Below, piece after piece: positions 49,996 through 59,036 of a stretch of 64,000 nucleotides of DNA. Made by a program: the position numbers and the translations under genes. Below the pieces are notes generated by a model that worked only from the letters and a program-made list of their open reading frames with translations, had not been told where the DNA came from and made no database searches. This stretch comes from VRUE01 sp963817945. GTDB lineage: Bacteria; Actinomycetota; Thermoleophilia; Solirubrobacterales; 70-9. Numbering within the stretch: the first letter of the stretch is position 1; each line of letters begins with the position of its first letter. The DNA lies in assembly GCA_963817945.1 (NCBI GenBank), contig CAWFQH010000002.1, positions 186,001-250,000 of the forward strand. The letters are read 5' to 3'.

Positions 49996-50919
49996 TCAGA
50001 CCAGCAGCGAGAGGAGGGCGACGGAGACGACGATCGCGGTTGACCAGACCACGGCCTCGGCGGTGATCTCCATGTCGAGACCGTAAGCGTGGGCGACGAC
50101 CATCGAGTTGAGGCCGGTCGGCATCGCCGCCAACAGTAGGTAGGGCGCGGGGAGGTCGATCAGCGGCGCCGCGAGGAGGATCAGAAGGGCCGGCGCGACG
50201 GCGAGGCGGATGATCAAGGAGAGAGCGACCGGGCGGGTCAGCGGCGGCGGCATCGGCAGCTTGCCGTGCTCGGCGTTCTCGGCCAGGGTGGCGCCAACCG
50301 CGAAGAACCCGATCGGCAGGATCGCGACGATGATCGCCTGCGAAATATCGACGAGGACATCGGGTGCGAGCGCCTGTGGCGCCAACATGCCGGCGATCGC
50401 CGCGTAGAGGGGCGGGTTGCGGGTGAAGAAGGCGCGCACCCGTTCGCCCGGGGTTTCGCCGGCCTTGGTGCCGAAGGCGGCGCCGACCGCAAAGGCGCCG
50501 AGCAGTAGCGAGGGGCCGCTGACGAGCACGTCGTAGAGGACCGCCGTCGGTAGCTCGTCGCGACCCAGCAACGCGACGGTCAGGGGGTAACCGAGGTAAC
50601 CGGTGTTCATGCAGAGGACGGCGGCGACGACGGCGCCGGTGCGGTGAGGGGCAAGGCGCAGGACGCGGCTTGCCAGCCACCAGGCGAGCAGGCCGGCGAG
50701 GGAGATCGCCAGCAGTCCCAGCCCGAGGCCGGCGCCGTGTTCGACGTCGATCTCGCTCGCCGCCAGGTTGAAGAAGATCAACGGCGGGATCAACACGTAG
50801 AGCATCGCCAGCAGCGAGCGCCGCGCCGCGATCCCGGCCCCTCGCGGCCAGCGCCGCTCAGCCCAGACCCCCACCGCGACTGCGGCAACGATCGCCGCAG
50901 CGGTCAGCAGGACGCCCAT
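49996..50919 (-). CDS. AEC-family (auxin efflux carrier-type) transporter
   Basis: A 307-residue membrane transporter with ten predicted helices in two five-helix halves. CMNTGYLGYPLTVALLGRDELPTAVLYDVL is the AEC family signature with the unwound helix, and PIGFFAVGATLAENAEHG the second. Members export small organic acids or amino acid derivatives. Start ATG 50919, just downstream of the nuoN stop (23 bp), so it may be read from the nuo operon. Confidence 0.87.
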   Translation of the reverse strand: MGVLLTAAAIVAAVAVGVWAERRWPRGAGIAARRSLLAMLYVLIPPLIFFNLAASEIDVEHGAGLGLGLLAISLAGLLAWWLASRVLRLAPHRTGAVVAAVLCMNTGYLGYPLTVALLGRDELPTAVLYDVLVSGPSLLLGAFAVGAAFGTKAGETPGERVRAFFTRNPPLYAAIAGMLAPQALAPDVLVDISQAIIVAILPIGFFAVGATLAENAEHGKLPMPPPLTRPVALSLIIRLAVAPALLILLAAPLIDLPAPYLLLAAMPTGLNSMVVAHAYGLDMEITAEAVVWSTAIVVSVALLSLLV

Positions 50920-50942
50920 CGCCGCTCAGAGTACGTTCAAGC

Positions 50943-52442
50943 TCAGAAGAGCGACGCGCCGGCGTGTTCGGCGAACTCGACCAAGGGCTGGGGAATCACC
51001 CCGAAGAAAACCGTGGCTGCTGCGGCAAGGAGCGCTGGCGCCACCAGGTAGAGGCGGCGGCCGGCGTCGGAGTCGGTCGGGTCGGCCTCGGGCGAGGCAC
51101 CGGCGATCGCGGGCGCGCTCGGGGCGGCTTCCCCGCCGGGCCGCATCCACATCGCCGCCACCACCCGCAGGTAGTAGGCGAGCGAGATCATCGTGCCGAC
51201 CGCGATGAAGACCGCGAGCCAGGCGTAGTCGCCCTCGACCAGCGCCTCGATCAGGTACAGCTTGCCGATGAAGCCGACCGTCGCCGGCAGCCCGGCGAGC
51301 GCCAGCATCGAGATCGTCAGTGGCCAGGCCAGCAGCGGCCGCTCTTGCCCGAGGCCGCGCACGGCCGCGATGTCGTCGCCGAAGATCGTCTCGCGCTCGC
51401 GGGCGACGACGACGGCGAAGGCGGCCAGGTTCATGAACGCGTAGCCGACGAGGTAGAAGACGAGGGCGCTGATCCCCGCCTCGCTGGTGACGACGAGGCC
51501 GCCGAGGATGTAGCCGGCCTGGGCAATCCCGGAGTAACCGAGCAGCCGCTTCAGCGAGTCCTGGCCGAGGGCGCCGACGTTTCCGATCACGATCGACGCC
51601 GCGGCGAGCACCGCCAGCGCCGGTTGCCAGTCATCGGCCTGCGGCAGCAGGGCGACATCGAAGAAGCGGACGAAGACGGCGAAGGCCGCCGCCTTGGTCG
51701 CCACCGCCATGAACGCCGTGACTGGCGTCGGCGCTCCCTCGTAGACGTCGGGCGTCCACTGGTGGAAGGGGGCGATCGAGGTCTTGAAGGCGAGCCCGAC
51801 CGCGGCCAGGGCGATTCCGACCAGGACCAGCGGGTCGCCGAGCAGTCCCTCGCTGCCGATCCCGGTCGCGATCCCAGCGAAGTCGGTCGAGCCGGAGCCG
51901 CCGTAGAGGAAGGCCATCCCGTAGAGCAGCGTCGCCGATCCAAGTGAGCCGACGATCAGGTACTTCAGCCCCGACTCGAGCGACTTCTCCCGTTGCAGGT
52001 TGGCCGCGCAGAGGATGTAGAGGGGGATCGAGAGGGTCTCGATGCCGACGAAGAAGCTGACCAGGTTTTGCGCCTGTGCCAGCAGAACCATCCCCAGCAC
52101 CGAGCCGAGCAGCAGCGCGTGGTACTCACCCGACCCGACCTGATCGGCGGCCGGCTCGCGCAGTGAGAGCAGGACCGCGGCGGCGGCCATCGTCAGGACG
52201 ATGAGCGAGATCGCGATCGCCAGGTCGTCGATCCGCAGCGCCCCGGCAACCAGGTCCTGCGGGTCCCCCCACTGCCAGATCAGCAGCCCGGCGGTGGTGG
52301 CGAGCGCGAAGAGGGTCAGGCCCGGCGCCGTCCGCTTCGTCGGCTCGAAGACGGCGCTCAGCAGCACCACGCAGGCGCTGACGGTCAGCGCGATGATGGG
52401 CGAGAGACCCGCGTAGTCGATGTCGGGCGCGACGAAGTTCAT
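50943..52442 (-). CDS. nuoN: NADH-quinone oxidoreductase subunit N
   Basis: Antiporter-like membrane subunit of complex I, 499 residues and 13-14 helices. Conserved charged residues of the proton channel are recognisable: the Glu in FFVGIETLSIPLYIL, the broken-helix Lys (LKYLIVGSLGSATLLYG) and the KTSIAPFHQWTPDVYEGAPTPVTAFM loop. A low-complexity Pro/Ala/Glu stretch (RPGGEAAPSAPAIAGASPEADPTDSDAG) before the last helix is unusual. Last nuo gene; overlaps nuoM by 4 bp (ATGA). Confidence 0.95.
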   Translation of the reverse strand: MNFVAPDIDYAGLSPIIALTVSACVVLLSAVFEPTKRTAPGLTLFALATTAGLLIWQWGDPQDLVAGALRIDDLAIAISLIVLTMAAAAVLLSLREPAADQVGSGEYHALLLGSVLGMVLLAQAQNLVSFFVGIETLSIPLYILCAANLQREKSLESGLKYLIVGSLGSATLLYGMAFLYGGSGSTDFAGIATGIGSEGLLGDPLVLVGIALAAVGLAFKTSIAPFHQWTPDVYEGAPTPVTAFMAVATKAAAFAVFVRFFDVALLPQADDWQPALAVLAAASIVIGNVGALGQDSLKRLLGYSGIAQAGYILGGLVVTSEAGISALVFYLVGYAFMNLAAFAVVVARERETIFGDDIAAVRGLGQERPLLAWPLTISMLALAGLPATVGFIGKLYLIEALVEGDYAWLAVFIAVGTMISLAYYLRVVAAMWMRPGGEAAPSAPAIAGASPEADPTDSDAGRRLYLVAPALLAAAATVFFGVIPQPLVEFAEHAGASLF

Positions 52443-54022
52443 CGCTCGCTCGGGATCGTGATCTCGGTCGGACCGGCGTACTGCCGTATGTCATTGCCGC
52501 CCGGACAGCGGTCGTCGCCGCCCTGGGGGGGCAGGCTGAGGAGAATGCCCGAGGGTTGGCAAACAGCTGCGACCGTCTCGGTGGCGGCGCGATCCGTCCG
52601 TTTCAGGATCAGCTGCGGATACAGCGCGAGGCCGACGATGCAGGCGACCAGGGGTACCAGGACGGCGGCGTCGCGCCAGCCGATCTCACGCGACTCGATC
52701 CCCGCTGCCGCCGGGAGCCGGTTGTGCATCGTCCGCTGGTAGAGGCGCAGCGCGTAGTAGGCGGCCATCGCGACGCCGATGGCGGCGACGAAGGCGAAGG
52801 CGATCTTCGCCTGGAAGAGCCCGTTGAGGATGTAGAACTCGCCGACGAAGTTGGCCGACCCGGGCATCGCCAGGGTTGCCAGGGCGACGATCAGGAAGAG
52901 CGCCGCCAGCACCGGTGCCCGCATCGCCATCCCGCCCATCTCACGCAGGTCCTCGCTGCCGGAGCGCTCGGCCAGGACGGCGACGATCAGCAGCAGCGGC
53001 GCCACGACGAGTCCGTGGTTGACCATCTGCAGCACCGCCCCGTCGGCCCCGTCGGCGCGCAGGGCGAAGATGCCGGCGGTGATGAAGCCGAGCTGTGCGA
53101 CCGAGGAGTAGCCGGCGACCAGCCGCGCGTCGGTCTGGGTGAAGGCCATGACCGAGCCGTAGAGGATCGAGGCGAGGGCGATGACCAGCACGACCTCCTG
53201 GAACTCGATCGTGGCGTCGGGGAACACGGGCAGGACGACGCGGAGGAAACCGTAGGCGCCGACCTTCGCCAGCACGCCGGAGAAGACCGCCAGCACCGGC
53301 AGCGGCGCCGCCCGGTAGGCGTCGGGCATCCAGCCGTGCAGAAGGAAGGCGGGCATCTTGACCAGGAAGGCGGCGGCGAAGAACCAGAAGATCCAGCGCT
53401 GGCTGCCCTCGCCGAGCGGCTCGCGGGCGAGCTCGGCAATCGAGAAGGTGATGTCGCCGCCGTCGGCGGCGAGGATCCCGGTGGCGATCGCCGCGACCAG
53501 CATCAACAGCGAGCCGACCAGGGTGTAGACGATCATCTTTAGCGTCGCCGCCGAGGCGGCGACGCCCGGCCGGTCCGTGCCCCAGGCACCGAAGAGGAAG
53601 TAGAACGGCACCAGCATCAGGTCGAAGAAGAGGACGAAGAGCAGCAGGTCCTGGGCGAGGAACGCCCCCAGGGTCGCCGTCTCGGCCAGCAGCATCATCA
53701 GGAAGAAGAGGTGGGGGCGCTCCTGCTCGCGGAAGGCGGCAAAGGCGGTGCCGCCCAACCACAACAGCGCCGTCAGCAGCAGCAAGAAGACGTTGAGGCC
53801 GTCGACGCCGAGGCTGTAGTCGACGCCGAGCCCCGGGATCCACTCGACGTCGACCGTGTTCTGAAGCCCGGCGGCGCCTGAGTCGAAGCCGGCGAGCAGG
53901 GCGATCGCGATCCCCAGCGTCACCGCCGTTCCCAGCGTCGCCCACCAACCAGTGAGGCGGCGCGGCAGCAGCAGGCCGGCGAGGCCGAAGGCGAGGGGGG
54001 TCCAGAGCAGCGAGTTGGTCAT
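52439..54022 (-). CDS. nuoM: NADH-quinone oxidoreductase subunit M
   Basis: Antiporter-like complex I subunit of 527 residues. LFFDLMLVPFYFLFGAWG holds the conserved Glu/Asp region, KMPAFLLHGWMPDAYRAAPLPVLAVFSGVLAKVGAYG the proton-channel Lys/His segment. The last ~45 residues (AAVCQPSGILLSLPPQGGDDRCPGG...) form an extra C-terminal tail after the final helix that I do not recognise in typical NuoM. Overlaps both nuoL and nuoN by 4 bp. Confidence 0.95.
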   Translation of the reverse strand: MTNSLLWTPLAFGLAGLLLPRRLTGWWATLGTAVTLGIAIALLAGFDSGAAGLQNTVDVEWIPGLGVDYSLGVDGLNVFLLLLTALLWLGGTAFAAFREQERPHLFFLMMLLAETATLGAFLAQDLLLFVLFFDLMLVPFYFLFGAWGTDRPGVAASAATLKMIVYTLVGSLLMLVAAIATGILAADGGDITFSIAELAREPLGEGSQRWIFWFFAAAFLVKMPAFLLHGWMPDAYRAAPLPVLAVFSGVLAKVGAYGFLRVVLPVFPDATIEFQEVVLVIALASILYGSVMAFTQTDARLVAGYSSVAQLGFITAGIFALRADGADGAVLQMVNHGLVVAPLLLIVAVLAERSGSEDLREMGGMAMRAPVLAALFLIVALATLAMPGSANFVGEFYILNGLFQAKIAFAFVAAIGVAMAAYYALRLYQRTMHNRLPAAAGIESREIGWRDAAVLVPLVACIVGLALYPQLILKRTDRAATETVAAVCQPSGILLSLPPQGGDDRCPGGNDIRQYAGPTEITIPSER

Positions 54023-56028
54023 GAGGAGGCGAGGAGGAAGTAGAGGGCGAGCCCGGCGAAGCCGGCGATCAGGAGCAGGGCGTAACTGCGGACGAAGCCG
54101 CTCTGGACGACCCGGACGATGCCGCCGGCGCCGCGCACCGTCTCGGCCGTGCCGCTGACGAGACCGTCGACGACGAGCCGCTCGAAGGTGCGGTTGGCGA
54201 AGCGGCCGGTTGCCAGCGCCGGGCGCACGACGAGAACGTCGATCAGCTCATCGAAGTACCACTTGTTGACGAGCAGGGTGTGGAGCGGACGCAGGCGCCG
54301 GATCAGGATCGCCGGCGTCGCCGGCCGGGCGACGTAGAGGAAGTAGGCAAGGGCGATGCCGAGGATCGAGATCGCGCCGCCGATCCCGAGGCCGACCCAT
54401 TCGGCGCCCGCGGTGGGGTGGATTTCGAGCAGCGGCGAGTCGTGGAAGACGGGGTCGAGGAAGCTGGTGACGAGGTGGTCGACGCCGGGGACCTGGATCA
54501 GCCCACCGACCAGGGCGAGGGCGCCGAGGACTCCCATAGCCACCTTCATCGGCAACGACTGCTCGGCAATGTGGTGCTCTGGGCCCGGGAAGCCGACGTC
54601 CGTGTCCTCGCGCTCACCGGTCACCGGGTTCTCGGGCTCGCCGTGGGCGACGTGGCCGGTGTCGATCAGCTCCTGCGCCTCGCGGCAGGGCGTCCCGGGC
54701 AGGATGCGGAAGACGAGGCGGAAGGTGTAGACCGCGGTCAGCAGCGCCCCGGCGTAGCCGAGGACGACGAAGATCGTGTACATGCCGCCGCGCGCCTCAG
54801 CGAAGGCGAGGATCTCGTCCTTGGAGAAGAAGCCCGAGGTGCCGGGGAAGGCCGCCAGCGCCAGGCCCCCGACCAGCAGCATCGCCGAGGTGAAGCGCGT
54901 TGCCCGGCCGAAGCCGCTCATGCGGTCGATGTTCTGGTCGTTCGCCATCGCGGCGATGATCGAGCCGGCTGCCATGAACAGCAGCGCCTTGAAGAAGGCG
55001 TGGGTCATCAGGTGGAACATGCCGGCGCTGAAGGCCCCGATCGAGACGCCAACCACCATGTAGCCGATCTGGCTCATCGTCGAGTAGGCGATCGCGCGCT
55101 TGAGGTCGGTCACCACCAGCGCGATCGAGCCGGCGACGAGCAGCGTCGCCAGGCCGGTGAAAGCGGCGACGTCGGCGGCGGTGGGGGCGAGGTCGAAGAG
55201 GACGTGGGTGCGGGCGATCAGGTAGACGCCCGCCGTCACCATCGTCGCCGCGTGGATCAGGGCCGAGACCGGCGTTGGGCCCTCCATCGCGTCGGCCAGC
55301 CAAGTGTGGAGCGGCAGCTGCGCCGACTTGGCGAAGGCGCCGACCAGCAGCAGCAGGCAGATCGCCGTCACAGTCCACTCGTTCGTGGTGAAGGCGTCCG
55401 GCGCCGCCTCGAAGACCGCCTCGAAGTCGAAGGTCCCCAGCTCGCGGAAGATCAGGAAGGCGGCGAGGACGAGGCCGATGTCGCCGACGACGTTGATCAG
55501 GAAGGCCTTCATCCCTGCCCGGGTTGCGGTCTCGCGCCGGTACCAGAAGCTGATCAGAGCGTAGGAGGCGAAGCCGACGAAGGCCCAGCCGACGGTCAGC
55601 AGCACGAAGTTGCCGGCGAGGACGAGGAGCAGCATCGAGAAGACGAAGAAGTTGAGGTAGCTGAAGAAACGCCGGTAGCCGGCGTCGGACTGCATGTAGC
55701 CGAACGAGTAGAGGTGGATCAGGGTCGAGACCCCGGTCACGACCAAGACCATGAAGACCGAGAGGGGATCGACCAGGATGCCCAGCTGGATGTCGAGGCC
55801 ACCGGCGCTGGCGTAGTCCCAGAGCGAGGAGGCGTGGTGGCGCGCCTCGGGCTCGTCGCCGAGCAGGCTAAGCAGGGCGGCGACGCCGCAGGCGAAGGAG
55901 AGCGCGATCGCGACGGTGCCGATCGCGCCGGCGGCGCGCGCCGACAGCGCCCGGTAGCCGAGCCCGATCGCGATCGAGCCCAGCAGCGGGAAGAGCAGGA
56001 CCAGCCAGGCCCAGGCGGTGGCGCTCAC
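54019..56028 (-). CDS. nuoL: NADH-quinone oxidoreductase subunit L
   Basis: Largest antiporter-like subunit, 669 residues. It has the core SVFMVLVVTGVSTLIHLYSFGYM, KSAQLPLHTWLADAMEGPTPVSALIHAATMVTAGVYL with the proton-channel Lys and the HAAT motif, and a C-terminal lateral helix region running along the membrane arm. An insert with HGEPENPVTGERED is a charged loop. Overlaps nuoK and nuoM by 4 bp. Confidence 0.96.
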   Translation of the reverse strand: MSATAWAWLVLLFPLLGSIAIGLGYRALSARAAGAIGTVAIALSFACGVAALLSLLGDEPEARHHASSLWDYASAGGLDIQLGILVDPLSVFMVLVVTGVSTLIHLYSFGYMQSDAGYRRFFSYLNFFVFSMLLLVLAGNFVLLTVGWAFVGFASYALISFWYRRETATRAGMKAFLINVVGDIGLVLAAFLIFRELGTFDFEAVFEAAPDAFTTNEWTVTAICLLLLVGAFAKSAQLPLHTWLADAMEGPTPVSALIHAATMVTAGVYLIARTHVLFDLAPTAADVAAFTGLATLLVAGSIALVVTDLKRAIAYSTMSQIGYMVVGVSIGAFSAGMFHLMTHAFFKALLFMAAGSIIAAMANDQNIDRMSGFGRATRFTSAMLLVGGLALAAFPGTSGFFSKDEILAFAEARGGMYTIFVVLGYAGALLTAVYTFRLVFRILPGTPCREAQELIDTGHVAHGEPENPVTGEREDTDVGFPGPEHHIAEQSLPMKVAMGVLGALALVGGLIQVPGVDHLVTSFLDPVFHDSPLLEIHPTAGAEWVGLGIGGAISILGIALAYFLYVARPATPAILIRRLRPLHTLLVNKWYFDELIDVLVVRPALATGRFANRTFERLVVDGLVSGTAETVRGAGGIVRVVQSGFVRSYALLLIAGFAGLALYFLLASS

Positions 56029-56324
56029 CCGCGCAGCTCCCTCAGCTCGTCGACGTCGAGCGGCAGCCGGCGGCGGAAGATGGCGACGATCAGGCCGAGG
56101 CCGACGACCACCTCGCAGGCGGCGACGACCATCACGATCAGGGCGAAGACCTGCCCCTCCTGGTTGCCGACCATGCGGCTAAAGGCGATCAGCGCCAGGT
56201 TGCCGGCGTTCAGCATTAGCTCCAGGCAGAGCAGGATCACGACGGGGCTGCGGCGGATGAGGATCCCCGTGGCGCCCACCGCGAACAGCAGGGACGAGAG
56301 GACGATGTACCACTCGATGCTCAT
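56025..56324 (-). CDS. nuoK: NADH-quinone oxidoreductase subunit K
   Basis: A 99-residue subunit with three helices. VVILLCLELMLNAGNLALIAFSRM contains the membrane Glu of the proton path and the conserved LxxELMLNAxNL signature; AACEVVVGLGLIVAIFRR carries the second Glu. Overlaps nuoJ and nuoL by 4 bp each. Confidence 0.96.
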   Translation of the reverse strand: MSIEWYIVLSSLLFAVGATGILIRRSPVVILLCLELMLNAGNLALIAFSRMVGNQEGQVFALIVMVVAACEVVVGLGLIVAIFRRRLPLDVDELRELRG

Positions 56325-57022
56325 GCGGACCCACCCGCGGGGGAGGGGCCGGGTATCCCCTCTTCACTCGCAACTCGTCGATCGAGAGTTTTGCTGCTGT
56401 CGCCTCCAACTTCGTGCTCCTCCCGCGCAAAACGTTCAGAGGGGACACCCGGCCCCTCCTCAGGGGCGAGCGCCGCCTGGCCGCCAGCCAGCGCAACCGC
56501 ACCGCCAGCGTCACCCGGCGACCGCTGCCGTCCAGCGAGCACTACCGCCCCAACCGCGGCGAGCAAGAGCAGAATGGATGCGGCCTCGAAGGGGACGAGG
56601 AACTTCTCCAGGAGGAGGGTGCCGATCGCGGCCGGGTCGCCGAAGCCGGGGGCGACGTCGGGACCGTCGGTGCCGAGGGCCAGGAGGGAGGAGGCTAGAA
56701 CGGCGATCGCCAGCTCTACGAAGAGGGCGATGCCGAGGAGGGGGGCGAGGAATTGCTGGCCGGGGATCGGCTCCCAGGCCGACTCCTGTTCGCCGCCGAC
56801 GTAGGCGACGACGAAGACGTAGAGGACCATCACCGCGCCCGCGTAGACGACCACCTGGGCGGCAGCGAGGAATGCGGAGCTGAGCAACAGGAAGAGGACG
56901 GCCAGCGAGAAGAGGTGGACGATCAGCGCCAGCACGCTGTAGAAGGGATTGCGCATCGCGACGACCCCGACCGCGCCCCCGAGGGCGCCGAGCGCGGCGG
57001 CGAAGAAGAGGATCTCCTCCAC
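56321..57022 (-). CDS. nuoJ: NADH-quinone oxidoreductase subunit J with an inserted C-terminal peptide
   Basis: A 233-residue complex I membrane subunit with five helices (LFFAAALGALGGAVGVVAM, NPFYSVLALIVHLFSLAVLFLLL, AAQVVVYAGAVMVLYVFVVAYVG with the pi-bulge Tyr region, FLAPLLGIALFVELAIAVLAS, EAASILLLLAAVGAVVLAG). Residues ~188-227 after the last helix are encoded by a palindromic element and read PSERFAREEHEVGGDSS...RRVASEEGIPGP, almost the same peptide as in NuoG. Start at GTG 57022 behind a GGGGGAG site. The oppositely oriented DUF4242-type gene lies directly upstream, so nuoJ-N may have its own promoter or be read through. Confidence 0.93.
   Translation of the reverse strand: MEEILFFAAALGALGGAVGVVAMRNPFYSVLALIVHLFSLAVLFLLLSSAFLAAAQVVVYAGAVMVLYVFVVAYVGGEQESAWEPIPGQQFLAPLLGIALFVELAIAVLASSLLALGTDGPDVAPGFGDPAAIGTLLLEKFLVPFEAASILLLLAAVGAVVLAGRQRSPGDAGGAVALAGGQAALAPEEGPGVPSERFAREEHEVGGDSSKTLDRRVASEEGIPGPSPAGGSA
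56342..56459. repeat. In-frame palindromic element in nuoJ
   Basis: Outer arms 56342-56363 and 56438-56459 (22 bp) pair with a single difference that is a G-U pair in the coding RNA; they include GGGTATCCCC. The 74-nt centre (56364-56437) is 62/74 identical to the centre of the nuoG copy (59388-59461), with TCACTCGCAACTCGTCG at one end and CTCCTCCCGCGCAAAACGTT at the other. It encodes about residues 188-227 of the 233-residue NuoJ. Confidence 0.92.
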
Positions 57023-57144
57023 TATCTCCCCCGTCCCCCCGCTTGACGTCGACGATCCCACGTGCCGGTCCGGCTGTTGACCGCCCCGGGGCGGCGTGGT
57101 TGCATGAACCTGCATCCCGCCGTCCCACCTGGAATGGAGGCATC

Positions 57145-57429
57145 ATGGACACCTACGTGATTCTGCGACGCAGCGGCTGGAAGTCCGGTGGCGAGCTCGA
57201 AGAGGCCGCCGAGCGCTCTCGCCAGGTCGGAGACGAGGAGATGTCGGATGACGTTCGCTGGATCCGCAGCTACGTCCTCGAGGAGGGCGACGGGCCGGTC
57301 GGCACTGTCTGCGTTTACCAGGCGACCAGCCCCGAGGCGATTCGGGAGCATGCCAACAGGGCGGATCTGCCGGTGGACGAGGTGATTCCGGTCGTCGATA
57401 CGGTCCTGGTCCGGCCCGATCCGGAGTAG
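57145..57429 (+). CDS. DUF4242 (SCO4226-like) protein, antisense within the nuo operon
   Basis: A 94-residue protein beginning MDTYVILRRSGWKSGGELEEAAERS, with IRSYVLEEGDGPVGTVCVYQATSPEAIREHANRADLPVDEVIPV: the DUF4242 pattern, a ferredoxin-like fold of which SCO4226 is a nickel-binding example. GGAGG stands four bases before the ATG. It sits on the plus strand between nuoI and nuoJ, which are on the minus strand, and its stop is 8 bp from the nuoI stop. Its own promoter must lie in 57023-57144, which also contains a perfect 14-bp palindrome CCGCCCCGGGGCGG (57081-57094). Confidence 0.85.
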   Translation: MDTYVILRRSGWKSGGELEEAAERSRQVGDEEMSDDVRWIRSYVLEEGDGPVGTVCVYQATSPEAIREHANRADLPVDEVIPVVDTVLVRPDPE

Positions 57430-57437
57430 CCGGGCGC

Positions 57438-57980
57438 TCATTCGCCCTCGCTCCGCAGCGGCGTCCGCTCGATCGGCTCGGCGAGCAGCATCTCCTTAGT
57501 GAAGATGAGGTCGTCGCGGTCGTAGTCGGCCATCTCGTAGTCGTGGCCCATCGTGATCGCGTCGAAGGGGCAGGCCATCTCGCAGTAGCCGCAGAAGATG
57601 CAGCGCGAGAGGTTGATCTCGTAGACGGCGGCGTAGCGCTCGCCGGCCGAGACCCGCTCGCCGGGGATGTTCTCGGCGGCGACGACGCGAATGCAGTCGG
57701 CCGGGCAGGCGGCGGCGCAGAGCGAGCAGCCGACGCATTTCTCCAGGCCGGTGTCCTCGAAGCGGTGCAGCTTGTGGCGGCCGCGGAAGCGCGGGTAGAC
57801 CGGCGTCTTCTCCTCGGGATACTGGATCGTCAGCGGGCCCTCGATCAGGCGCGCCATCGTCGTCTTCAGTCCTCGCAGCGTCTCGCCAAAGGCGCGGTAG
57901 GCGCCGCCGAGCCCGCCCGGGTCCGGCCCGCGCTGGACCTCGACCACGTCCTGGTCCTTCAGGTAGGGAAATTCAGCCAC
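57438..57980 (-). CDS. nuoI: NADH-quinone oxidoreductase subunit I
   Basis: A 180-residue peripheral subunit holding two [4Fe-4S] clusters (N6a, N6b). The ligand motifs are CVGCSLCAAACPADCIRV and CIFCGYCEMACPFDAI, in the usual cross-linked ferredoxin order. RPRYPRFRGRHKLHRF-like residues before the first motif match the family. The start at ATG 57980 lies 57 bp after nuoH, with an inverted repeat between. Confidence 0.95.
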   Translation of the reverse strand: MAEFPYLKDQDVVEVQRGPDPGGLGGAYRAFGETLRGLKTTMARLIEGPLTIQYPEEKTPVYPRFRGRHKLHRFEDTGLEKCVGCSLCAAACPADCIRVVAAENIPGERVSAGERYAAVYEINLSRCIFCGYCEMACPFDAITMGHDYEMADYDRDDLIFTKEMLLAEPIERTPLRSEGE

Positions 57981-57990
57981 GTCCGCCTCC

Positions 57991-58035
57991 GGTGGGGCGA
58001 GTTACCGATGCATATGAGGGGAAAGTCGCCCCACC
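57991..58035. repeat. 10-bp inverted repeat between nuoH and nuoI
   Basis: GGTGGGGCGA (57991-58000) and TCGCCCCACC (58026-58035) are exact complements with a 25-nt spacer that contains ATGCAT. It fills the only sizeable gap inside nuoD-I and could be a transcript-level control or processing site. Confidence 0.65.
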
Positions 58036-58037
58036 CA

Positions 58038-59036
58038 TCACGTCACCACCACCAGCACCGCGGTGACGAGCGCATTCAGCGTCGCCAGCGGCAGCAGGAT
58101 CTTCCAGCCCAGGCTCATCAGCTGGTCGTAGCGCAGGCGCGGCAGCGTTGCCCGCACCCAGATGAAGAGCAGGATCAGCCCCATGATCTTGGCCAGCATC
58201 CAGATCGGGTCGAGGAAGCCGGGGCCAGGGCCCATCCAGCCGCCGAGAAACATCGCCGCGGCAATCCCGGAGACGACCATGATCTCCATGTATTCGACCA
58301 GCAGGAAGCTGCCGAAGCGCATGCCGCCGTACTCGGTCATGAAGCCCTGCACGAGTTCGGCATCGGCCTCCGGCATGTCGAACGGCGTGCGGTTGGTCTC
58401 GGCGAAGCCGGCCAGCATGAAGACGAGGAAGCCGACGATCTGCGGCACGATGAACCACATCTCGCCCTGGGCGTGGACGATGTCGACCAGCGAGAGCGAG
58501 CCGCCCATCATGATCACGCCGAGCAGGGCCAGGCCCATCGCGACCTCGTAGGAGATCAGCTGGGCGGCGCCGCGCATCGCGCCCAGCAGGCTGTACTTGG
58601 AGCCCGAGGACCAGCCGCCCAGCAGCACGCCGTAGAAGGCGATCGAGCCGACGGCGAAGAAGTAGAGGATGCCGATCGGCACGTCGATTCCGTAGAGCCC
58701 GACGCCGTTCTGGACGTCGCCCCAGGGAATGATGGCCAGCGCCAGCACGCCCGAGAGGACTGGCAGCAGCGGCCCGAGGATGAACAGCGTCCGCAGCGCA
58801 TTGGCTGGCATGAAGGCCTCCTTGCTGAGCAGCTTGCCGACGTCGGCAAGCGGCTGCAGGATCCCGAACGGCCCCACCCGGTTCGGCCCGTAGCGGTGCT
58901 GGAAGCGGCCGATCAGCTTCCGCTCCAGGACCGTCATCAGCGGCAGGATCGCGAAGATCACGCCGAAGATCACCAGCGACTTGACGACCATGATCCAGGT
59001 TGCTTCCGCGAAGGTCGTGTCGGCGACGGGGATCAC
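58038..59036 (-). CDS. nuoH: NADH-quinone oxidoreductase subunit H
   Basis: A 332-residue membrane subunit that forms the quinone entry channel, eight helices. ERKLIGRFQHRYGPNRVGPFGILQPLADVGKLLSKE is the family signature, and FAETNRTPFDMPEADAELVQGFMTEYGGMRFG the quinone-side acidic loop. GTG 59036 overlaps the nuoG stop (GTGA); a longer frame upstream lies in nuoG and is not used. Confidence 0.95.
   Translation of the reverse strand: MIPVADTTFAEATWIMVVKSLVIFGVIFAILPLMTVLERKLIGRFQHRYGPNRVGPFGILQPLADVGKLLSKEAFMPANALRTLFILGPLLPVLSGVLALAIIPWGDVQNGVGLYGIDVPIGILYFFAVGSIAFYGVLLGGWSSGSKYSLLGAMRGAAQLISYEVAMGLALLGVIMMGGSLSLVDIVHAQGEMWFIVPQIVGFLVFMLAGFAETNRTPFDMPEADAELVQGFMTEYGGMRFGSFLLVEYMEIMVVSGIAAAMFLGGWMGPGPGFLDPIWMLAKIMGLILLFIWVRATLPRLRYDQLMSLGWKILLPLATLNALVTAVLVVVT

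Noticed and set aside
54280..56883. A long plus-strand frame antisense to nuoL and nuoK
   Set aside because: Shadow of nuo genes; composition is charged low-complexity (RxxGDQ, EDEE) with no recognisable domain.
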